From the NCBI GenBank assembly GCA_017465085.1, contig JAFTWW010000001.1, positions 33,061 through 97,060 of the forward strand: a stretch of DNA of 64,000 bases, written 5' to 3'. The notes beneath the pieces are model-generated. The model was not told where the DNA came from, made no database searches, and worked only from the letters and a program-made list of their open reading frames with translations. Positions 57,420 through 64,000 of this stretch are shown in pieces; position 1 is the stretch's first letter; each line of letters begins with the position of its first letter. A program made the position numbers and the translations under genes. The DNA comes from Clostridia bacterium (lineage in GTDB: Bacteria; Bacillota; Clostridia; Oscillospirales; Acutalibacteraceae).

Positions 57420-58501
57420 TGTTATTCACACGAGCAGAAATGGAGATTTTGCGGCTTTGCGCGTGGTGCATGGAATTGCCCACGCGTAAGACAGAAAATC
57501 TCCGTGCAGAAACAGTTGACGAGTTAGTATGGTGCGGCTTGTTAAGGGTATCAAGGAATAAACTAAGCTATCGGTTAACCCCTTACGGATACGAGACATT
57601 ACAGAAAGCGGGATTTGAGTATTCGATGGATAACGCTTACAGAACGGATGAGCATATTGTTGTCCGTAGACATCAAGGAGCAGAAATGGCGTTGTTCTTT
57701 AACCGATTTGGCGCTGATGTTTTCGTAGATACACCTCGTGCAGAAAGGCGCAAAGATTTTTATGTTTCCGCTTATTCTATAAGATCCGCAAGTAAGGGTG
57801 CATTACTAAACAATACACAGATGATAGGTTTCTATTACAGTGGTGAAACTATGTTTGTTCCGTATTATGTTACGAAAGATGATTTGGGAATCTATGCTAA
57901 TGTTGAGCAACGCAATTTTAATATGCAACAAGTAATATGCGGAAGAAAACCGTTTGTAGTTTATACAGGTGCTAATTCGCTTATTGAAATTGCCGAGAAT
58001 GTAATGACCGAGAGGTGCAGAAACAAGAAACAGACTTACAATACTTATGCAGAAGCCTTTGAGAAGTTTGAATGTCCGATTGCTATTATTCCGATGAATG
58101 AAAACGGAATACGAACTATGGAGGTTTTAAAGCTAAAAGACTACCGTACACAAATTGCTAAAGCGGTTTTAGGCGAGGACTATCTTCCGCCCAAGAGTGA
58201 GCACACAGATGCCATAAGCAAAAGTACCGGCGAAAACTATATCGTTGGTATCGACTGTAATATCCCAAGAATGAAAAAAGCAATGGAACTCGATACAAGA
58301 GCACCGAATATCATCGCTTTTGATTACCAGGTAAATACGATTAACAAGTATTGTTGGGGTGACGTTCACGAGATCGACATAGCCGAGGTTGAACGAGTGT
58401 TCAGACTGCGCAGAAAGACCGAAATGAAAAACGACAAGGCTTTTCAAACAAAAGACGGTAATTATGTGCAAGTACCTACTGAACATATGAAAACCCGCTA
58501 A
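57419..58501 (+). CDS. Winged-helix protein of mobile-element type
   Basis: 360 aa. Residues 1-75 look like a winged helix (MLFTRAEMEILRLCAWCME, DELVWCGLLRVSRNKLSYRLTPYGYETLQKAG), as in replication-relaxation and similar plasmid/ICE proteins. The remainder is alpha/beta (FFNRFGADVFVDTP, QVICGRKPFVVYTGANSLIEIAEN), a nuclease-like layout but without certain catalytic residues. I recall similar proteins in Firmicute conjugative elements. No relaxase, integrase or origin is visible, so this is at most a remnant or a cargo gene. Confidence 0.5.
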   Translation: MLFTRAEMEILRLCAWCMELPTRKTENLRAETVDELVWCGLLRVSRNKLSYRLTPYGYETLQKAGFEYSMDNAYRTDEHIVVRRHQGAEMALFFNRFGADVFVDTPRAERRKDFYVSAYSIRSASKGALLNNTQMIGFYYSGETMFVPYYVTKDDLGIYANVEQRNFNMQQVICGRKPFVVYTGANSLIEIAENVMTERCRNKKQTYNTYAEAFEKFECPIAIIPMNENGIRTMEVLKLKDYRTQIAKAVLGEDYLPPKSEHTDAISKSTGENYIVGIDCNIPRMKKAMELDTRAPNIIAFDYQVNTINKYCWGDVHEIDIAEVERVFRLRRKTEMKNDKAFQTKDGNYVQVPTEHMKTR

Positions 58502-58617
58502 AATCCCAGATATGCAAAAAAGATTGATATTATAAAGATTGATTATAGTTATATATAATAGTCAGTCAGTCTATCTAAATAGTATATACAGTATATGGCA
58601 GAAAATTTTTTAATTTA

Positions 58618-59328
58618 TTATTTTAATGCATCGATAAAAGTAAATAATTTATCAAAACTACCGTGTGAATAACACGAAATATCCGCATTGTTTTTATTAA
58701 TAAGGCAATCGGTAAGCAGAAATACTTTCATACCGAGTTGCTCTGCAATCATATCCTCAGCTACATCATTGCCTATCATCAGGCATTCATCCGGTGCAAC
58801 CTGCAACTGCTTCAGAATCTCTTTGTAGTAATCAAGATTTGGTTTACAGTAGCGAGAGGTTTCGTAGGTGGTAAAAAGTTCAAAGTCTCCGGGATTAAGT
58901 CCTGCCCAACGAATACGGCTTTCGGTAGCAACAGATGGGAACAAAGGATTGGTTGCAAGTGCAACACGGAACCTTTTTTCTTTTATGTGCCGAATAAGCT
59001 CTGCCGCCTTGGGATCAAATCCACAAACGTCTTTTATTTTTTGGAAGTCGGTAGCATAGAATTCATCAAACAAATGAATATCGTTTTTCACCGATTCACC
59101 GTAGGTTCTTTCAAGAGTATCCCAAAAGACTTCTTCATTTGTTTTCTCACCGTTATTTTTAACCATAGCAGCGGTGCCTGCCATAATAGCCGCCCCAAGA
59201 ATCATAGGGCTGTATCCGGCAGGCTCGGCAGCAACTGTCAATCCCTTCACATAGGCTTTTGCAAAAGTGTCCTGGTCCATCGGCAACAACGTGCCATCTA
59301 AATCAAATAAAATGGTTGTGATACTCAT
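58618..59328 (-). CDS. HAD-family phosphatase
   Basis: 236 aa, haloacid dehalogenase fold. FDLDGTLLPMD (motif I, nucleophile D9), LATNPLFPS (motif II), the lysine in YCKPNLDYYKEI (motif III) and MIGNDVAEDMIAEQLGMKVFLL (motif IV) are complete. Cap domain helical. Substrate unknown. AAAGGG lies before ATG 59328. It lies downstream of the MMPL exporter on the same strand, but a hairpin and 249 bases separate them. Confidence 0.9.
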   Translation of the reverse strand: MSITTILFDLDGTLLPMDQDTFAKAYVKGLTVAAEPAGYSPMILGAAIMAGTAAMVKNNGEKTNEEVFWDTLERTYGESVKNDIHLFDEFYATDFQKIKDVCGFDPKAAELIRHIKEKRFRVALATNPLFPSVATESRIRWAGLNPGDFELFTTYETSRYCKPNLDYYKEILKQLQVAPDECLMIGNDVAEDMIAEQLGMKVFLLTDCLINKNNADISCYSHGSFDKLFTFIDALK

Positions 59329-59493
59329 ATTTTAACCCTTTCAGTGTGTTCTCTTTTTCAAATACCGATAAACGACAAGATTGTAGCAAACCTTGCGGTA
59401 AAACACAACTCCTCTGCTTAAGTATATAGTGGGTAGTTCAACTGTTCCTCAACTGAAGTTCAACAAATGTTGATGTTGAATTGACATATCGAC

Positions 59494-59530
59494 AACATCG
59501 GCAGGGAGATTTTATCTCCCTGCCGATGTT
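59494..59530 (-). terminator. Strong hairpin after the MMPL exporter gene
   Basis: AACATCGGCAGGGAGA / TCTCCCTGCCGATGTT, a 16-bp perfect stem with a TTTTA loop. The T-run after it on the minus strand is poor, so it may act as RNA stabiliser or a weak terminator. Confidence 0.6.
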
Positions 59531-59577
59531 CTTTCTGTAAGATGGTATATATTTAATTGTTTTGTGTGCTGTAGAAA

Positions 59578-62500
59578 CTAAACCCTATCACGCTTTTTAG
59601 TCACGATCTTATCGCAAGCTGCCAGAACGCCGGGCAGTACAAACAGGATCAATATTGTGGCGCAAAGCGAACCGATGGAAATTGTTTTTACGATTGAAGT
59701 TACCGTCGGGTTTTCAAACATACCGCCTACTACGGCTGTAACCAAAACCAAAATCAGACCGGAGGTCATAATCGTATGAATTGAACCAGAATAAGCCATC
59801 TTGAGTGCTTCCTTTACATTCGCCGTTTTACGAGCCTCGCAATAGTAATTGGTGAGAAGAATACCGTAGTCCACCGTTGCTCCCATCAAAATACATTCAA
59901 CAATCAAAAGTGCAAGGTAATACATATTGCCACTCATTAGTCCCGTTATGGTAACCGTAATATAAACGCCGCACTGTACCAGCAGAACAAGAATCAGCGG
60001 TATAGAAATGGATTTGAAGGTAAATGCAACGATCAGGAAGATTGCAAACGCTGTAAGCAGAGTGATAAACAAAAGCTCGTTATCAAAGGTTTTCTGCATC
60101 TCATAGTTCATTGCGGAATTACCAACCAAATAGTACTTTCCGTTCAGGTTGTTGTTTCCGTATTCCTCAAGGTTTGCAAAGAACGCCGTTGTTTCCTCCC
60201 CTTCATCCGGATAGGAGGAAGTGATAATAAGTCTTGAATATTTATCTGTTACAAGTTGCTGCTTTCCTTCATCCAAAGAGCCTTGCGCATCAAGGAGCTT
60301 CTGTCGCATATCTGCATCAATCACAGATTCAAAACGGGAATCCTTGAGGACATCATTGATCATATAGTTGAACAAGGTTTCCAGTGTCATTGTCCATTGC
60401 GGATCTGCGTTTTCAGAACTTTCCGCATATAGATACATCAGTTCGACCATAGAGCTCTCCAGGTCTTCGGTCAGACCGCTTAAAAGTGTTCCCATTTCCG
60501 CAGCGGTGTAGGCATCTCCGGAGATTACCGCATTCACCATCGTTCTTGCAGAAGAAAGCATATCGGAAGTATTGGTATCGATCTTGTCTGCAAGCGTATC
60601 GTCGGACAACACATCGTCCAAAATAAATTCGATAAAGTTCTCCACCGTAAGTGACCAGTTGTTACTTCCGTTTTCAGAGGCTTTGACCGTATACAGCATC
60701 TTCAACATACTGCCGTCCATACCGAGCAGATCAGAAAGCTTACTGTAGGTGAACTTTGTTCCGTTTACAGATGCTTTGATCATTTGCTGCATCATCTGCA
60801 ACTGCCCGATCCTTGTGTTGTCCATAAAATTTTTCATTACAGGGTCAGCAAGGATAAAATCAACGGCTTCTTCCATAGACATTGTTTTATTTGAAATGTC
60901 ACTTCCGTAATAGAGGCGGAAAACGACCTCTATCATATCTTTTTCCATACCGAAGGTCTGTGCAAGTGTTTGGGTATCAAGACCTGTGCCGGATGCGGCG
61001 AGCTTAACAACTTGGTTTAACTGACTCAGTTGCGCATTATCGGGAGAAAGCTGCAAGGCACTGTTTAGAAAATCGGGCAAGGTCATAGAATCTACCGCTT
61101 GGTATGCGAAGATGGCATTTATTTGCGCTTCTTGCATTCCTGTAATACCTGCCAGTGTTGCGGCATCCATTTTTTGTCCGGAAACCGAAAGCTTAATCAT
61201 TGTATCCATTGTTTTCAGCTGCGCCTTTGTTGCGTCATCAAAGGAGGATGCGAACATGGGATCACTCAGAAGTCCGCTGTTCAGGAAAGAGGTGAACTGT
61301 GAAAGGCTCATTGTTTTATTGCTGACATCCTGCGCATTATGAAGGATGAAAATGGTTTTCACAAGGGATTCGTCAATTCCGAGCATAGAAGACAGCTCGG
61401 CGGTGCTTCTCTGTGTTTGAAGAGCTTTCTTGTCGGTAAAGGAAGCCAACATCTTTACTTGTTCCATCGTGCTATCATCCAAGTAAGTAGAAAATGCGGG
61501 ATCGTTAGCGATGTCGTTTTGCAGGAAGCTTACAAACTCAGGAAGTGTCATTGTTCCGGGGTCGTAGCTCTCCGATGAAGCATAGTAATAAACGAATAAT
61601 AAGTCTACCGTATCGGCATCGATACCAAAGAAATCCGCCAACTCGTCGGCAGTCATCGGGGCAGTTAGTGCTTTAGCATCCGCAAATTTCTCCAGCATAT
61701 CCACATTTTCTTTCATATCATCATCGATGTAATCGGAAAATGTTTCGTCGTTCATGACCGTATCGGAAATAAAGGAAAGGAATTCGGCGGCAGTCATTGT
61801 GCCAATTTTTCCGCTATTATAATAATCGTAATACAGCATATCGATTACGCCGGAATTCAGCGAAATATCTTCGCCCATATCTCCTAGCGTTTCTGCCAGC
61901 TCACCCGAGGTGTAAGGTTTGCCGAGGATGGTGCCGTATCCCAAAACCGATTTGATGTTTTCATCCTTATCCAGATCGGCAATAAGTTCGTTCACTTTAT
62001 CCTCGTCCTGATTTTCATAAACCATTACCACGGTATTGCTTTTGGGGAAGATATCGGCAATTTTGTCCTCACCGGTAAGCGTGTAGGATATACCTGTTTG
62101 CTGCTGAAGGATATATGCGCCAATAAAAAGCACCACGAACAAACCCGTCATTACATAGCGCATTTTATAACTGAACTTCGCCGCCCAATTCATCGGTATA
62201 TGAAGCGATTTCTTTGCGGTCTTTTGTATCAGCTTATCGCAAGCAAGAATGATACCCGGTAGCATCGTCAGCACGCATACCATACTGATGAATACGCCTT
62301 TTGCCATAACAATACCGAGATTTGCTCCGATCTTAAAGCTCATAAATACGAGCATGATCAAGCCGACAACGGTAGTAAACGAGCTAGATGCCACCGAAGA
62401 AAAGGAGTTCGTCAAAGCGTTCTTCATTGCCTGCTTGCTATCAGGCTCCAATTCCTTTTCCTGTCTGTAACGGTTCATAAGAATGATGGAATAATCCATG

Positions 62501-63165
62501 GAAAGAACCAATTGCAGAATTGCCGAGATAGAATCCGTAATGCCTGCCACGCTTCCTAAAATCAGGTTCGTTCCGGAATTGATAACAACGGCTACACCTA
62601 TCACGACAAGGAAAAGGAAGGGCTCTATCCACGAACCACACATTACAAATAAAATGATAAGCAGTACGGCCAAAGCGGTTGCGATGATGATAAACGGAAG
62701 GTGAGGAAGGCCGGTGTCATCATTTTTCCAAACCATAGTATATTCGGCAAATTGGGATTCCAGTGCGGCCTCGATTGCCTTTTCTTCGTCGCTGCCGTAA
62801 TCATAGGACATATTGAGTACATATAACGTGTGATTATCCTTATTGTAATCACTACTTTGGGCATCATAATCCACACTGTCCACATATGTAATGGCACCGA
62901 GTTCCTCCAAAACCGTTTCCTTTTGGGTTTGGGTCAGATCGTCGAACATCACGCGAATGGTATTCGAGGTCTCCATTTCGGGAAATTCCTCTTCCATAAT
63001 GGTAAGACCTGCCTTCATATTGGAATCGTCCGGCAGGTATTTTGTCATATCTTCATTGATCTCCACAAACTGAGAACAGACGATACTTGCGACCGCCAGT
63101 ATCAGCATAGTTACCAGTATAACGATGCGTTTGTTCACAATGAAATTGGATAATTTTTTGATCAT
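59578..63165 (-). CDS. MMPL/RND-family exporter with seven helical repeats
   Basis: 1195-aa inner-membrane transporter. Two MMPL halves: membrane segments near 13-33 and 155-350, and again near 1030-1190, with VLSMDYSIILMNRYRQE and GATVDYGILLTNYYCEAR as the paired RND/MMPL TM4-like motifs (proton path Asp-Tyr). Between them residues about 420-990 hold seven degenerate repeats of about 65-85 residues, each with an L-x-G-hydrophobic helix, a TM(T/S)L-x-x-F(V/L)xF segment and a D-rich turn. Divergent from a TetR gene with a shared palindrome. Probably exports a lipid or drug. Confidence 0.88.
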   Translation of the reverse strand: MIKKLSNFIVNKRIVILVTMLILAVASIVCSQFVEINEDMTKYLPDDSNMKAGLTIMEEEFPEMETSNTIRVMFDDLTQTQKETVLEELGAITYVDSVDYDAQSSDYNKDNHTLYVLNMSYDYGSDEEKAIEAALESQFAEYTMVWKNDDTGLPHLPFIIIATALAVLLIILFVMCGSWIEPFLFLVVIGVAVVINSGTNLILGSVAGITDSISAILQLVLSMDYSIILMNRYRQEKELEPDSKQAMKNALTNSFSSVASSSFTTVVGLIMLVFMSFKIGANLGIVMAKGVFISMVCVLTMLPGIILACDKLIQKTAKKSLHIPMNWAAKFSYKMRYVMTGLFVVLFIGAYILQQQTGISYTLTGEDKIADIFPKSNTVVMVYENQDEDKVNELIADLDKDENIKSVLGYGTILGKPYTSGELAETLGDMGEDISLNSGVIDMLYYDYYNSGKIGTMTAAEFLSFISDTVMNDETFSDYIDDDMKENVDMLEKFADAKALTAPMTADELADFFGIDADTVDLLFVYYYASSESYDPGTMTLPEFVSFLQNDIANDPAFSTYLDDSTMEQVKMLASFTDKKALQTQRSTAELSSMLGIDESLVKTIFILHNAQDVSNKTMSLSQFTSFLNSGLLSDPMFASSFDDATKAQLKTMDTMIKLSVSGQKMDAATLAGITGMQEAQINAIFAYQAVDSMTLPDFLNSALQLSPDNAQLSQLNQVVKLAASGTGLDTQTLAQTFGMEKDMIEVVFRLYYGSDISNKTMSMEEAVDFILADPVMKNFMDNTRIGQLQMMQQMIKASVNGTKFTYSKLSDLLGMDGSMLKMLYTVKASENGSNNWSLTVENFIEFILDDVLSDDTLADKIDTNTSDMLSSARTMVNAVISGDAYTAAEMGTLLSGLTEDLESSMVELMYLYAESSENADPQWTMTLETLFNYMINDVLKDSRFESVIDADMRQKLLDAQGSLDEGKQQLVTDKYSRLIITSSYPDEGEETTAFFANLEEYGNNNLNGKYYLVGNSAMNYEMQKTFDNELLFITLLTAFAIFLIVAFTFKSISIPLILVLLVQCGVYITVTITGLMSGNMYYLALLIVECILMGATVDYGILLTNYYCEARKTANVKEALKMAYSGSIHTIMTSGLILVLVTAVVGGMFENPTVTSIVKTISIGSLCATILILFVLPGVLAACDKIVTKKRDRV

Positions 63166-63202
63166 AGTTTCTGCATTCCTCCGTTATTCAGCATACATAT
63201 GG

Positions 63203-63248
63203 TTGACATTTTAACATTTATACATTATAATCAACAAGTGTTGATTAT
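63203..63248. promoter_or_regulatory. TetR promoter with overlapping 22-bp palindromic operator
   Basis: Plus-strand TTGACA (63203-63208), 17-base spacer, TATAAT (63226-63231). A perfect palindrome ATAATCAACA-AG-TGTTGATTAT covers 63227-63248 and overlaps this -10. Its other end also spells TATAAT (63249-63244) on the minus strand, toward the exporter gene. One bound repressor dimer could therefore close both promoters. TTCAACAAATGTTGAT at 59457 is a looser relative. Confidence 0.78.
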
Positions 63249-63350
63249 ACAACCATCAGATGTTTGGCAAACGGTTGTTTAATCAACAAAACAGTAAAAA
63301 GTGTTGGCCTTACAGCCATATACAATCATTTGTTGATAAGGAGCGCACCT

Positions 63351-63893
63351 ATGAATCAAAGAATTATGCTAACAAAGAAACTTTTGAAAACCAGCTTAAC
63401 GAATATGCTCCAAACGCAGAATATTTACCAGATATCCATCCGTGAGCTTTGTGAAAATGCGGGAATCAACCGCTCCACCTTCTACAAGTACTATGGAAGT
63501 CAGTTTGATTTATTGTCTGAAATGGAGCAGGATCTGCTTGTCAGCATAGAAGAAGTGCTTACAGCTCAGGACGATTACAGTAAAAATGCCATCGAACAGA
63601 TCCTTACCTATCTGGAGAATGAAATCGAATTTGTTCGTTTACTTCTCAATTCTAACGTTGATCCCGAATTTCCGAAGAAATTGTTCTCCCTACCCCCAAT
63701 TCTGCGCATGTTAAATGAGTTGATGGCAAATATCCCCGAGGAAGAATCCGGTTATTGCTATCGTTTTATGCTGTTCGGAGCCTATGAGATCGTAAGAACG
63801 TGGGTAAACAAGGAAGACCGTGAAAAGCCCGAGTGGATGGCAGCTTTTCTCTATCGAATGATCCTGACACCAAAAGAGAAAAACTTGTTATAA
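63351..63893 (+). CDS. TetR-family repressor
   Basis: 180 aa from ATG 63351 with AAGGAGC nine bases upstream; the longer frame crosses the operator. Residues 1-50: TKKLLKTSLTNMLQTQNIYQ, ISIRELCENAGINRSTFYKYYGS, the TetR helix-turn-helix. The C-terminal helical domain (ILTYLENEIEFVRLLLNSN, RFMLFGAYEIVRTWVN) would bind ligand and dimerise. Likely represses itself and the MMPL exporter. Confidence 0.9.
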   Translation: MNQRIMLTKKLLKTSLTNMLQTQNIYQISIRELCENAGINRSTFYKYYGSQFDLLSEMEQDLLVSIEEVLTAQDDYSKNAIEQILTYLENEIEFVRLLLNSNVDPEFPKKLFSLPPILRMLNELMANIPEEESGYCYRFMLFGAYEIVRTWVNKEDREKPEWMAAFLYRMILTPKEKNLL

Positions 63894-63905
63894 AGAGGTG
63901 TATCT

Positions 63906-64000
63906 ATGTTTTACAAGATAGAAAAGATTTCGGAAAACACATACCGCTTTGATGAAAACGGAAGAGTGAACTGCTACCTGATCGTAGGTAAGGAAAAGGC
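63906..64000 (+). CDS. MBL-fold hydrolase, 5' end only
   Basis: ATG 63906 follows GAGGTG eight bases after the TetR stop. The 31 visible residues (FYKIEKISENTYRFDENG, then VNCYLIVGKEKA) match the first strand pair of metallo-beta-lactamase-fold hydrolases just before the metal-binding motifs, which lie outside the window. In the TetR operon. Confidence 0.7.
   Translation, partial: MFYKIEKISENTYRFDENGRVNCYLIVGKEK

Noticed and set aside
58738-59301. 187-aa plus-strand frame inside the HAD phosphatase gene
   Set aside because: Antisense shadow; the minus-strand gene has all four HAD motifs.

Overview
The window is a chromosomal segment of a low-to-mid GC Firmicute, most likely an uncultured member of the class Clostridia in the Oscillospiraceae/Ruminococcaceae. 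The case for this: an mreB-mreC-mreD-PBP2-minD division block, strong Shine-Dalgarno sites (GGAGG-type), textbook TTGACA/TATAAT promoters, Rho-independent terminators after most operons, an AbrB regulator, a tandem glycine riboswitch, a GGGtGRT/NifU-like pair, and lipoprotein signal peptides. No tRNA, rRNA, insertion sequence or CRISPR array was found.

Layout. 0-11 kb: housekeeping genes for tRNA t6A synthesis (rimI end, tsaD), a lipid kinase, rod shape and septation (mreBCD, PBP2, minD), methylglyoxal synthase, and hisS-aspS. 11-15.4 kb: glycine riboswitch and Na+/alanine-glycine symporter, AbrB-like regulator, threonine aldolase and branched-chain aminotransferase. 15.4-24.3 kb (minus strand): a compact phage-derived head module (TerS, TerL, small membrane protein, scaffold, capsid protein with an Ig-like tail, portal, connector, large head-closure/nozzle-like protein). 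It has no integrase, tail, lysis or regulatory genes, and its operon runs into a lipoprotein glycosidase. 24.3-29.3 kb: conserved membrane and regulatory genes (DUF2975, ACT domain, UPF0210, sigma-like, DUF3810, YwaF).

29.3-31.3 kb is an RNA-rich accessory patch. It holds two tandem paralogous structured small RNAs on the minus strand, each with its own promoter and terminator and with compensating base pairs. Next come a type I toxin-antitoxin locus of par/Fst design and a four-helix-bundle (S23) gene with a hairpin array. That gene lies between two 58-bp direct repeats of the 3' end of the GGGtGRT gene. 31.3-38.8 kb: GGGtGRT/NifU pair, ruvX, a histidine phosphatase, a PTS-type membrane protein, nth, and vitamin B6 genes (a truncated MocR regulator and a pyridoxamine kinase), tcdA.

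38.8-48.4 kb: an envelope-glycan operon (initiating sugar transferase, aldolase, 2-hydroxyacid dehydrogenase, glycosyltransferases, flippase, nucleotidyltransferase, LTA synthase-like protein). 48.4-55.5 kb: six-hairpin glycosidase, a broken sigma gene, an orphan sugar-binding lipoprotein, then a sigma/anti-sigma pair flanked by two TGTCACA-N16-CGTT promoter-like sites that face a small secreted protein gene and an XRE/zinc-ribbon regulator gene. 55.5-64 kb: accessory genes (58-aa membrane protein, a second hairpin array, CAP-domain lipoprotein, winged-helix protein), a HAD phosphatase, and a divergent TetR/MMPL exporter pair sharing a 22-bp palindromic operator, ending inside an MBL-fold hydrolase.

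The candidates most worth following up for something undescribed are the twin structured RNAs at 29.7-30.1 kb, the S23/hairpin-array cassette at 30.5-31.3 kb, and the tail-less capsid operon at 15.4-24.3 kb. All functions come from reading the sequence and recalling families; no database search was run.
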